Below, piece after piece: positions 9,363 to 16,453 of a stretch of 64,000 nucleotides of DNA. This DNA is from Pseudomonas sp. ANT_H12B. GTDB lineage: Bacteria; Pseudomonadota; Gammaproteobacteria; Pseudomonadales; Pseudomonadaceae. The position numbers and the translations under genes were made by a program. The stretch covers positions 62,001 to 126,000 of the forward strand of contig NZ_VOBI01000002.1 in assembly GCF_008369325.1 (NCBI RefSeq), written 5' to 3'. Numbering within the stretch: position 1 is the stretch's first letter; each line of letters begins with the position of its first letter. The notes under the pieces were generated by a model that made no database searches, was not told where the DNA came from, and saw nothing but the letters and a program-made list of their open reading frames with translations.

Positions 9363-9788
9363 ATGTGGCAACAGACTCTGATTACCCTGCGGGCGAGGCC
9401 CCGGGGCTTTCATCTGGTAACGGACGAGTTACTCGCCGGCCTGCCTGAACTCAAGGCATGTCGGGTCGGTCTGTTGCATTTGTGGCTGCAGCATACCTCG
9501 GCGTCGTTGACCATCAACGAGAACGCCGATCCGGCGGTACGTCGCGACTTCGAACGATTTTTCAATCGTCTGATCCCACAAGGAACAGACGGCTATGAGC
9601 ATAACGACGAAGGCCTGGACGACCTCCCGGCGCACTTCAAGGCCAGCGTGCTTGGCTGTCAGCTCAGTTTGCCGATTTCGGCAGGCCGATTGGCGCTGGG
9701 GACCTGGCAAGGCGTTTATCTGGGCGAGCACCGTGATCATGGCGGTGCCCGTAAAGTCCTCGCCACCGTGCACGGTGAAGGGGAATAA
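9363..9788 (+). CDS. YjbQ / UPF0047 family protein
   Basis: 141 aa from the ATG at 9363. It belongs to the YjbQ family, also labelled secondary thiamine-phosphate synthase because E. coli YjbQ can weakly replace ThiE; the true role is unresolved. The conserved signature HTSASLTINENAD is at residues 44-56. DGYEHNDEGLDDLPAHFKA and the histidine-containing C-terminal strand LGTWQGVYLGEHRDHGGAR are also diagnostic, and these histidines would form the metal site. It stands between amtB and sutA, the order also known in P. aeruginosa. Confidence 0.9.
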   Translation: MWQQTLITLRARPRGFHLVTDELLAGLPELKACRVGLLHLWLQHTSASLTINENADPAVRRDFERFFNRLIPQGTDGYEHNDEGLDDLPAHFKASVLGCQLSLPISAGRLALGTWQGVYLGEHRDHGGARKVLATVHGEGE

Positions 9789-9890
9789 GCCGTTGGTCAC
9801 CAACGGCGGTTGAATTTTTTCCGGCGGCCGTCGACAGACGGCGAAGCTGGGCTATAACTAATCTGCTTTTCGCAAGTCATGAGGTAGAAC

Positions 9891-10214
9891 ATGAGCGACG
9901 ATGATCTGGAAAACGACGACCTCGAAGTAGGCGACGAAGACGAGGCTGAAGAAGGCTTGGAAGCGGCGGCAGAAGACGTCGCGGACGACGACGGCGGTGA
10001 TGCACCCGCTCCGACGGCCAAAGGCAAGGCCAAGGCGGCGGTATCGGTTGATGAATTGCCGAGCGTCGAAGCCAAGAACAAAGAGCGAGACGCTCTGGCG
10101 CGCGCTATGGAGGAGTTTCTCTCCAAAGGCGGCAAGGTGCAGGAAGTGGAGGCCAATGTGGTCGCCGATCCTCCCAAGAAGCCTGACAACAAGTACGGTA
10201 GCCGGCCTATCTAA
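9891..10214 (+). CDS. sutA: SutA, RNA polymerase-associated slow-growth transcription factor
   Basis: 107 aa acidic, largely disordered protein. SutA of P. aeruginosa binds RNA polymerase during slow growth or stationary phase and raises expression of housekeeping and rRNA genes. The N-terminal 45 residues are almost all D/E/A/G. A predicted helix follows (LPSVEAKNKERDALARAMEEFLSKGG), then the near-invariant tail KVQEVEANVVADPPKKPDNKYGSRPI. The strong tail match and the amtB-yjbQ-sutA neighbourhood give high confidence. An intrinsic terminator follows immediately. Confidence 0.92.
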   Translation: MSDDDLENDDLEVGDEDEAEEGLEAAAEDVADDDGGDAPAPTAKGKAKAAVSVDELPSVEAKNKERDALARAMEEFLSKGGKVQEVEANVVADPPKKPDNKYGSRPI

Positions 10215-10235
10215 GGTTGCTGCTTGCTTGCTGAA

Positions 10236-10264
10236 AAAGCCCGCCGTCGCTGCGGGCTTTTTTA
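10236..10264 (+). terminator. Rho-independent terminator of sutA
   Basis: AAAGCCCGC-(7-nt loop)-GCGGGCTTT continued by TTTT, a 9-bp perfect stem located 22 bases after the sutA stop. Confidence 0.88.
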
Positions 10265-10310
10265 TGGGCGGAGTAAAAATCTGGAAATCTGCAGTGATCC
10301 CTGTGTGAAT

Positions 10311-11021
10311 TCAGGATCCGTGTTGGGCGTTCCACCGGGCCAGCAGCGCTGGCAAGTCGCTCAAGCTACGAATCTCGGCGTCCGGCAAGTGATCTGCTTC
10401 CCACACTTTGCCGGCCGGGTTAAACCAGATCGCCCGCAACCCTGCCTGCTGCGCCCCGGCAATGTCATCACCCGGATGATCGCCGACATGCACCGCCGTC
10501 TCGGCAATCGCGCCGCCCCGTTGCAATGCCTCATGAAACAGTCGCGCATCCGGCTTGGCGATGCCGATGTCTTCGGCGCACAGCGCAAACTTGAAGTAAT
10601 CCGCCAGCCCTAACCGACGAACATCGGCATTGCCGTTGGTGACCACGCCCAAGGCGTAATGCTTGGCCAGGGTCTCTAGCGTCGGCTCGACTTCAGGGAA
10701 TACCTCGATCTGATGCCGCGCATGCAGAAACACTTCAAAACTCTTGTCGGCCAGGTCTGAAGCCTGCCCGTGGTCGTAGCCCGCGTCTTCCAACGCCTGG
10801 AACAATACCCGGCGCCGCAGGGCGCTGATGCGGTGCTTGAGGCTCGGTTCGCTGCTCAGGATTCGCTCACGAATGGCCCACAAATGCTCAACCGGCACGG
10901 CTCCAAGGTTCGGCGCATGCTCGGTCAGCCATTCACGCAATACGGCTTCGGCGCTGACGATTACCGGGGCGGTGTCCCACAGGGTGTCGTCGAGGTCGAA
11001 GGTGATCAATTGGATGGTCAT
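10311..11021 (-). CDS. HAD-superfamily (subfamily IA) hydrolase, YigB-like phosphatase
   Basis: 236 aa. Motif I is [12 protein letters not shown] (nucleophile D9, acid D11), motif II is VVTNGN, and motifs III/IV are the lysine of IAKPDARLF and [13 protein letters not shown]. The helical cap and total length fit YigB, the E. coli FMN phosphatase, but substrates in this family are broad. The start overlaps the end of xerC by 4 bases (ATGA), so the two are translationally coupled. It is the last gene of the leftward lptM-lysA-dapF operon. Confidence 0.88.
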   Translation of the reverse strand: MTIQLITFDLDDTLWDTAPVIVSAEAVLREWLTEHAPNLGAVPVEHLWAIRERILSSEPSLKHRISALRRRVLFQALEDAGYDHGQASDLADKSFEVFLHARHQIEVFPEVEPTLETLAKHYALGVVTNGNADVRRLGLADYFKFALCAEDIGIAKPDARLFHEALQRGGAIAETAVHVGDHPGDDIAGAQQAGLRAIWFNPAGKVWEADHLPDAEIRSLSDLPALLARWNAQHGS

Positions 11022-11917
11022 GAATCATCGCCCTTAATGCGTTTGGCCCTTGGATGGGCGCTGTCGTATACCGTCGCCAGATGCTGGAAATCCAGGTGGG
11101 TGTAGATCTGGGTGGTCTTGATGTCCGAGTGGCCGAGCAATTCCTGCACGGCTCGCAAGTCCTGTGAGGACTCCAGCAAGTGGCTGGCGAAGGAGTGCCG
11201 CAGCATGTGCGGGTGCAGGTTCTGTCCCAGCTCACGCTCGCCAGCGGCTTTAACCCGCACCTGAATCGCCCGAGGCCCCAGACGCCGACCTTGCTGGCTG
11301 ACAAACACCGCATCGTCCGCAGGATTGGTCATGGCCCGCAGCGGAAGCCACAGTTCCAGGGCTTCGCGGGCCTTTTTACCCACTGGCAGCAGACGGGTCT
11401 TGCTGCCTTTCCCGAGCACCTGGACCATGCCGTCGGCCAGATCCAGTTGGTCAACATTCAGCCCCGTCAGTTCCGAAAGTCGTAGTCCGGAGGAATAGAA
11501 CAATTCAAGAATCGCCTGATCCCGTCGCGCCAGAAAATCATCCTCCACCGCGCCCTCAAGCAGTTGCAGCGCACGGTCGGTGTCGAGGGTTTTCGGCAGG
11601 CGTCGCTCGCCTTTGGGCGGTGCCAGACCGTTGGCCGGGTCATGCTCGCAAAGTCCTTCGCGGTTCAGATAGTGATAGAGCCCGCGCACCGCCGACAGCA
11701 ACCGCGCCAGGCTGCGGGACGATTGACCTTGTGAATGCAGGCGAGCGATCAGGCTGCGCAGGCGCTGGATGTCCAGCGCGGCCCAGCTGCTGATGTTCTG
11801 TTTGACGCACCAGCCCAGCACTTTGTCGAGGTCATGGCGGTAGGCGTACAGCGTGTGAGGCGACACCTGCCGCTCACTGCGCAGGTGTTCGCAGTAAGCG
11901 TCCAGTTGCCGTTCCAC
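11018..11917 (-). CDS. xerC: Site-specific tyrosine recombinase XerC
   Basis: 299 aa. It acts with XerD at dif to resolve chromosome dimers. The N-terminal SAM-like domain (residues about 1-90, [23 protein letters not shown]) binds DNA. The catalytic domain shows the first arginine in [12 protein letters not shown], the lysine in [12 protein letters not shown], the H-x-x-R box [32 protein letters not shown] and the tyrosine nucleophile within it. It sits 2 bases after the DUF484 gene and overlaps the HAD gene. The dapF-DUF484-xerC order is widely conserved in gammaproteobacteria. Confidence 0.97.
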   Translation of the reverse strand: MERQLDAYCEHLRSERQVSPHTLYAYRHDLDKVLGWCVKQNISSWAALDIQRLRSLIARLHSQGQSSRSLARLLSAVRGLYHYLNREGLCEHDPANGLAPPKGERRLPKTLDTDRALQLLEGAVEDDFLARRDQAILELFYSSGLRLSELTGLNVDQLDLADGMVQVLGKGSKTRLLPVGKKAREALELWLPLRAMTNPADDAVFVSQQGRRLGPRAIQVRVKAAGERELGQNLHPHMLRHSFASHLLESSQDLRAVQELLGHSDIKTTQIYTHLDFQHLATVYDSAHPRAKRIKGDDS

Positions 11918-11919
11918 GA

Positions 11920-12645
11920 TCAGCGCACCGAGCGCAGGGAGGTGTTGACCCGTGGCAGCACGCGACCCATGACTTCGGCGATGTAGCTGAGGAATAGCGT
12001 GCCCACCGAGCTCTTGTAGTGCTGCGGGTCGCGGCTGGCGATGGCCAGGACGCCGTGGATGCCTTGATAGCTGATGGCGACGACGGCGGTGGAACCGATC
12101 TGCTTGCGCTGTTCTTCACCGAACAGGAAGTCCAGTTCGTGCTCACGCAGGCTGCCGCTGACGCTTTTGTCTTCCGAGAGCAAGCCACCGATGGCTGTTT
12201 GCGCGTCGGCATGAGTGACCCAGCGGCCCACCGGCATCGGGTTGTCACCCAGCAGGATCAAACTGACAAAGGGCACCTGGAAGTCCTGGCGCAGGCTGTC
12301 TTCGACGCTGATCACCACATCTTCCAGGGTGGTGGCGTCCATCAGCGCGAGAATCAGGCGGCGGGTCTTGTCGAAAAGTCGGTCGTTGTCGCGGGCGACG
12401 TCCATCAAGTGCGAGAGGCGATGACGCAATTCGATGTTGCGGTCGCGCAGGATGGTCATCTGGCGTTCGACCAGCGAAATGGTGTCGCCGCGCTGGTGCG
12501 GAATGCGCAAGGTTGCGAGCAGGTCTTCATGCTCGACGAAGAAATCCGGATGAGCCTCCAGGTACGCGGCAATCGCCGCCGCCTCAAGGCTTTCGGAAGG
12601 GGATTCGTCGGGCTGTAGGGCGGGAACCTGGGGCTTATCTTTCAT
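11920..12645 (-). CDS. DUF484 family protein (GAF-like)
   Basis: 241 aa from the ATG at 12645 ([15 protein letters not shown]); an upstream in-frame ATG at 12681 would overlap the end of dapF. An N-terminal helix pair ([28 protein letters not shown]) leads into a coiled coil with [25 protein letters not shown]-like domain (about residues 95-235) follows, with [23 protein letters not shown] and [19 protein letters not shown]. The family always accompanies dapF and xerC, but its function is not established. The location suggests a link with recombination or cell-wall precursor supply; that is inference. Confidence 0.9.
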   Translation of the reverse strand: MKDKPQVPALQPDESPSESLEAAAIAAYLEAHPDFFVEHEDLLATLRIPHQRGDTISLVERQMTILRDRNIELRHRLSHLMDVARDNDRLFDKTRRLILALMDATTLEDVVISVEDSLRQDFQVPFVSLILLGDNPMPVGRWVTHADAQTAIGGLLSEDKSVSGSLREHELDFLFGEEQRKQIGSTAVVAISYQGIHGVLAIASRDPQHYKSSVGTLFLSYIAEVMGRVLPRVNTSLRSVR

Positions 12646-12658
12646 GGATTCGACTCTC

Positions 12659-13489
12659 TCAAAGACGCACTTGTCCTTCATAAACGCGTACTGCCGGGCC
12701 GGTCATCATGACCGGTTGGCCAGGGCCTGCCCATTCGATGGACAGACGCCCGCCGGGCAGGTCGATCAATAGCGGCGAATCCATCCACCCCTGGCTGATC
12801 GCGGCCACTGCGGCAGCGCAGGCGCCGGTTCCGCAGGCCTGGGTTTCCCCGGCCCCACGTTCCCAGACGCGCAATTGCGCGCGGTTCCGGTCGATGACCT
12901 GGAGAAAACCGACATTGACCCGCGCCGGGAAGCGCGGATGGTTTTCGATTTTCGGCCCCAGTTCATGCACCGGTGCATTGTTGATGTCGCTGACTCGCAG
13001 CACGGCATGGGGGTTGCCCATGGAGATGGCGGCCAGTTCGATCGCAGTACCGTCGACGTCAACCTGATAACTCAGGGCCTGTTCCGGCGCTTCAAATGGA
13101 ATATCGGCCGGTACCAGGCGCGGTGCGCCCATGTTGACACCGATCTGGCCGTCGCTGCGGATATCCAGTTCGATGATGCCGCTTTTGGTTTCGACGTGGA
13201 TCAGCCGTTTCGCGGTCAGGCGCTTGTCGAGCACGAAGCGTGCGAAACAGCGAGCACCGTTGCCGCACTGTTCCACTTCGGAACCGTCGGCGTTGAAGAT
13301 CCGATAGCGAAAATCCACGTCCGGGTTGCTCGGTGCTTCGACGATCAGCAACTGGTCGAAACCGATGCCTGTGTGCCGATCGCCCCATTGTTTGGCGTGC
13401 TTGGGCAGGATGTGCGCGTGCTGGCTGACCAGGTCCAGGACCATGAAGTCATTGCCCAGGCCGTGCATTTTGGTAAAACGCAGCAGCAT
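12659..13489 (-). CDS. dapF: Diaminopimelate epimerase
   Basis: 276 aa, exactly the family length, from the ATG at 13489 ([14 protein letters not shown]). It interconverts LL- and meso-diaminopimelate for lysine and peptidoglycan. The two catalytic cysteines lie in [10 protein letters not shown] (C75) and [13 protein letters not shown] (near residue 219). It lies 4 bases after lysA and 13 bases before the DUF484 gene in the same operon, so DAP isomerisation and decarboxylation are co-expressed. Confidence 0.98.
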   Translation of the reverse strand: MLLRFTKMHGLGNDFMVLDLVSQHAHILPKHAKQWGDRHTGIGFDQLLIVEAPSNPDVDFRYRIFNADGSEVEQCGNGARCFARFVLDKRLTAKRLIHVETKSGIIELDIRSDGQIGVNMGAPRLVPADIPFEAPEQALSYQVDVDGTAIELAAISMGNPHAVLRVSDINNAPVHELGPKIENHPRFPARVNVGFLQVIDRNRAQLRVWERGAGETQACGTGACAAAVAAISQGWMDSPLLIDLPGGRLSIEWAGPGQPVMMTGPAVRVYEGQVRL

Positions 13490-13493
13490 GGTT

Positions 13494-14741
13494 TTACTCC
13501 GGCAGCAGGCTTTCGCCAGCAAACAACTCGGCTACCGTCTCACGGCGACGCACTTCAACCGCCTGATCACCGTCCACCAACACTTCAGCGGCGCGGCCGC
13601 GGGTGTTGTAGTTGGAACTCATGACAAACCCATAGGCACCGGCCGAATGCACGGCCAGCAGGTCGCCTTCTTCCAGGGCCAACTGACGATCCTTGGCCAG
13701 GAAGTCGCCGGTCTCGCAGATCGGCCCGACGATATCGTAGGCACGAGCAGCAGTATCGCGTGGCCGCACGGCGGTGACGTCCATCCAGGCCTGGTACAGC
13801 GCCGGGCGGATCAGGTCGTTCATGGCCGCGTCGACGATGGCGAAGTCTTTGTGTTCGGTGTGCTTGAGGTACTCGACCTGAGTCAGCAGCACGCCGGCGT
13901 TGGCGACGATGAAGCGGCCCGGTTCGAACACCAGCGCCAGGTCACGACCGTCGAGACGCTCGCGCACGGCTTTGATGTAGTCGGCGGCCAATGGCGGCTC
14001 TTCATCGCGATAACGCACGCCTAGACCGCCACCGAGATCGATGTGGCGCAGGTAGATGCCGCAATCGCCGAGGCGGTCGACCAGGCCCAGCAGGCGGTCG
14101 AGGGCATCGATGAACGGTGGCAGGGTGGTCAGTTGCGAACCGATGTGGCAATCGACACCGACGACTTCCAGGTTTGGCAGTTGGGCGGCGCGGATGTACA
14201 CGTCTTCGGCGTCGGCAATGGCGATGCCGAACTTGTTCTCTTTAAGACCGGTGGAAATGTACGGGTGAGTGCCGGCGTCGACATCCGGGTTCACGCGTAG
14301 CGAGATCGGCGCACGAACGCCCAGCTCGGCGGCGACCACTTGCAGACGTTCCAGCTCATCGGTGGATTCGACGTTGAAGCAGTGCACGCCGACTTCCAGG
14401 GCACGACGCATGTCGTCACGGGTCTTGCCGACACCGGAGAACACGATCTTGTCGGCGCTGCCACCAGCGGCCAGTACGCGTTCGAGCTCGCCACGGGAGA
14501 CGATGTCAAAACCGGCGCCGAGACGGGCCAGGACATTCAGTACACCCAGGTTGGAGTTGGCCTTGACGGCAAAGCAGACCAGGTGCGGCATGCCGGCCAG
14601 TGCGTCGGCGTAAGCCAGGTACTGGGCTTCGATGTGGGCGCGGGAGTAGACATAGGTCGGTGTGCCAAAGCGTTCAGCGATGGCGGACAGGGCAACACCT
14701 TCCGCGAACAGCTCCCCGCCACGGTAGTTAAAAGCGTCCAT
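13494..14741 (-). CDS. lysA: Diaminopimelate decarboxylase
   Basis: 415 aa PLP enzyme converting meso-DAP to L-lysine in the cytoplasm. The PLP-binding lysine is K60 in [12 protein letters not shown]. The glycine-rich phosphate loop [22 protein letters not shown], and the partner-subunit cysteine motif ICETGDFLA are all present in order. The fold-III TIM barrel plus beta-domain length is normal. It starts 9 bases after lptM and ends 4 bases before dapF. Confidence 0.98.
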   Translation of the reverse strand: MDAFNYRGGELFAEGVALSAIAERFGTPTYVYSRAHIEAQYLAYADALAGMPHLVCFAVKANSNLGVLNVLARLGAGFDIVSRGELERVLAAGGSADKIVFSGVGKTRDDMRRALEVGVHCFNVESTDELERLQVVAAELGVRAPISLRVNPDVDAGTHPYISTGLKENKFGIAIADAEDVYIRAAQLPNLEVVGVDCHIGSQLTTLPPFIDALDRLLGLVDRLGDCGIYLRHIDLGGGLGVRYRDEEPPLAADYIKAVRERLDGRDLALVFEPGRFIVANAGVLLTQVEYLKHTEHKDFAIVDAAMNDLIRPALYQAWMDVTAVRPRDTAARAYDIVGPICETGDFLAKDRQLALEEGDLLAVHSAGAYGFVMSSNYNTRGRAAEVLVDGDQAVEVRRRETVAELFAGESLLPE

Positions 14742-14750
14742 GGCGTTCCC

Positions 14751-14933
14751 TTAGTAGACGTCGTGCTTGTGTGATTTGGACGCAGGCTGTTGTTGCGACG
14801 ACTTGGCCTGCTCTGCAGGATCCTGGTTCTCGTCAGGCAGGTACAGCGGGCCTTTTTGACCACAGGCCGATAATAGGCTGACAAAAGCGACGAGCGAAGC
14901 GAGCGCAGCGAAGGAAGAGATCAGGCGCTTCAT
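14751..14933 (-). CDS. lptM: LptM (LppL/YifL) lipoprotein, LPS-translocon maturation factor
   Basis: 60 aa. The signal peptide ends in the lipobox LLSAC, lipidated at C24, and is followed by GQKGPLYLPDE, the family hallmark. In E. coli LptM binds the LptD/LptE translocon and promotes correct disulphide formation in LptD. The remainder is a low-complexity Q/S/K-rich tail. It is the first gene of the lysA-dapF operon, the usual location in gammaproteobacteria. Confidence 0.93.
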   Translation of the reverse strand: MKRLISSFAALASLVAFVSLLSACGQKGPLYLPDENQDPAEQAKSSQQQPASKSHKHDVY

Positions 14934-15054
14934 GGCGAAATCCTTGAAAATGCGTTAATTGCGCCGGAGTATACCGGCCACCCGGCAGCTTGCCTATGTA
15001 ACGGAGCTCCCGTCCGGCGGGGCTTGGACTGATGCAGGCTGGCCATACACAATA

Positions 15055-15148
15055 CCTGTGGGAGCGGGCTTGCCCGCGAAGACGGAGTATCAGTCAACAA
15101 TTATCTTGAATGTGCCGGCCTCTTCGCGGGCAAGCCCGCTCCCACAGG
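15055..15148. repeat. REP doublet in inverted orientation (REPIN)
   Basis: CCTGTGGGAGCGGGCTTGCC at the left and its inverted counterpart GGCAAGCCCGCTCCCACAGG at the right are separated by about 40 bases. Two inverted REPs around a short spacer are the standard REPIN arrangement. It lies between the divergent lptM and cyaY genes. Confidence 0.85.
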
Positions 15149-15263
15149 TCCGGTGTTTAACCTGGCTGTATCGACCCCTTGGCCGTTATCCTTTGCAATC
15201 ACCGGGGCTCGCCCGTATCTTGCGGCGCTTGAGCGTGAGTAGACACTTTTTGAGGTTCCCGCA

Positions 15264-15596
15264 ATGAGTTTGACTGAAGCCCGTTTCCACGACCTGGTCG
15301 ATGCCACCCAGCAGTCGCTGGAGGATATTTTCGACGAGTGTGATCTGGACATCGATCTGGAGAGCTCGGCTGGCGTGCTGACCGTGAAGTTCGAGAACGG
15401 CAGCCAGTTGATCTTCAGCCGTCAGGAACCGCTGCGCCAGCTGTGGCTCGCGGCCGTTTCCGGCGGGTTCCACTTCGATTACGACGAAGAAAGCGAGCGC
15501 TGGATGTGTGACAAGAGCGAAGAGCAATTGGGCGAAATGCTTGAGCGCATCGTCAAGCAGCAGGCCGACGCCGAACTCGATTTCGAAGGTCTGTAA
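15264..15596 (+). CDS. cyaY: Iron donor / frataxin-like protein CyaY
   Basis: 110 aa bacterial frataxin that binds iron and modulates Fe-S cluster assembly on IscS/IscU. The N-terminal helix carries the acidic ridge (DLVDATQQSLEDIFDECDLDIDLE), followed by the beta-sheet with GVLTVKFENGSQLIFSRQEPLRQLWLAAVSGGFHF and the C-terminal helix. Length and motifs are complete. A GTG-started DUF1289 gene follows 4 bases after the stop, so the two are probably co-transcribed. Confidence 0.96.
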   Translation: MSLTEARFHDLVDATQQSLEDIFDECDLDIDLESSAGVLTVKFENGSQLIFSRQEPLRQLWLAAVSGGFHFDYDEESERWMCDKSEEQLGEMLERIVKQQADAELDFEGL

Positions 15597-15600
15597 AACC

Positions 15601-15819
15601 GTGACCCAGCCTGCACCCGTTCGTCCGCCAAAGCCGCTCTACAGCAACGTCAGCCCGGCGGTGCCGTCGCCGTGCAGCGGCGTGTGTCGATTGGATGAGC
15701 AGAAGGTCTGTCTCGGGTGTTTTCGCCACGTCGAAGACATCCGCGAATGGCGCTCGGCGGATGATGAGCGGCGGCGGGTCATCTGCGCCCAGGCTGCTCA
15801 ACGCAAATCCTGCGTCTGA
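15601..15819 (+). CDS. DUF1289 family small cysteine-rich protein
   Basis: 72 aa with a GTG start at 15601, 4 bases after cyaY. Four cysteines (C25, C29, C37, C40) in SPCSGVCRLDEQKVCLGCFR are the hallmark of DUF1289, probably a metal or Fe-S site. The tail REWRSADDERRRVICAQAAQR is also typical. The coupling with frataxin suggests a connection to Fe-S metabolism, but this is inference; no member has an agreed function known to me. Confidence 0.85.
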   Translation: MTQPAPVRPPKPLYSNVSPAVPSPCSGVCRLDEQKVCLGCFRHVEDIREWRSADDERRRVICAQAAQRKSCV

Positions 15820-15826
15820 CGCACAA

Positions 15827-15858
15827 CCTGTGGGAGCGGGCAAGCCCGCTCCTACAGG
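15827..15858. repeat. Single REP palindrome after the DUF1289 gene
   Basis: CCTGTGGGAGCGGGC-AA-GCCCGCTCCTACAGG is a 15-bp stem with one mismatch and a 2-base loop, lacking a T-tract. It stands 7 bases after the stop and may protect the transcript 3' end. Confidence 0.8.
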
Positions 15859-15912
15859 ATCTCTACTTGGCCGACGCATCATTTCCCCCTATCGGGTCCC
15901 TTGTCCCCTGAC

Positions 15913-16010
15913 TTGTATATTTATTGGGCTGTGATAGTGTCCGGGTACGCCTCAACCCATCGAGGCTCGTGAAAACCCCGCCTTTTTCTGGCGGGGTTTT
16001 GCTTTTTTCG
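15913..16010 (+). ncRNA. Structured leader / attenuator upstream of rnk, or a short independent RNA
   Basis: A plausible sigma-70 promoter (TTGTAT at 15913-15918, 16-bp spacer, TAGTGT at 15935-15940) precedes a GCCTC/GAGGC hairpin (15949-15966). A strong terminator hairpin follows, AAAACCCCGCC-loop-GGCGGGGTTTT (15972-16000), with a T-run to 16008. The RNA would be about 65 nt and end 30 bases before rnk. Premature terminators upstream of rnk are a described family (rnk leader in Rfam). Whether this one attenuates rnk or ends a free sRNA cannot be told from sequence. Confidence 0.65.
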
Positions 16011-16037
16011 TGCAGAAGAAAGGAGTCTGCCTGGATC

Positions 16038-16448
16038 ATGACCGTACCTTCCATCACCCTTACCCGTCTGGACGTGCAACGTCTGGAACGCCTGATCGAC
16101 AGCCTGGATGACACGCTGCCGGGCGTTATCGCGCTGCAAACCGAGCTGGATCGCGCCGATACTCTGGTCAGTCACGAAGATGTGCCTGCCGATGTCGTGA
16201 CCATGAATTCCCGCGTGCATTGCCGCGAAGAAATCAGCGGCAAGGACTATCACCTGACTTTGGTTTACCCGAAGGATGCCAATGCCGACGACGGCAAAAT
16301 TTCCATTCTTGCGCCGGTCGGCAGTGCACTGCTCGGCCTTAAGGTTGGTCAGCACATCGACTGGCTAGCACCGGGCGGCAAAACGCTGAAACTGACCCTG
16401 CTGGAAGTTGAATCGCAGCCGGCCGAGGGCGGCCACTTTCCGGAATAA
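16038..16448 (+). CDS. rnk: Regulator of nucleoside diphosphate kinase
   Basis: 136 aa from the ATG at 16038, preceded by AAGGAGTCTG. Rnk has an N-terminal coiled-coil-like region (TLTRLDVQRLERLIDSLDD) and a C-terminal GreA/GreB-like FKBP fold (SRVHCREEISGKDYHLTLVYP, ILAPVGSALLGLKVGQHIDW). It binds RNA polymerase in E. coli and affects Ndk levels; in Pseudomonas it also influences alginate. A terminator-like hairpin lies between its presumed promoter and the start codon. It is convergent with cyaA, with only 5 bases between the stops. Confidence 0.95.
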   Translation: MTVPSITLTRLDVQRLERLIDSLDDTLPGVIALQTELDRADTLVSHEDVPADVVTMNSRVHCREEISGKDYHLTLVYPKDANADDGKISILAPVGSALLGLKVGQHIDWLAPGGKTLKLTLLEVESQPAEGGHFPE

Positions 16449-16453
16449 ACCCG

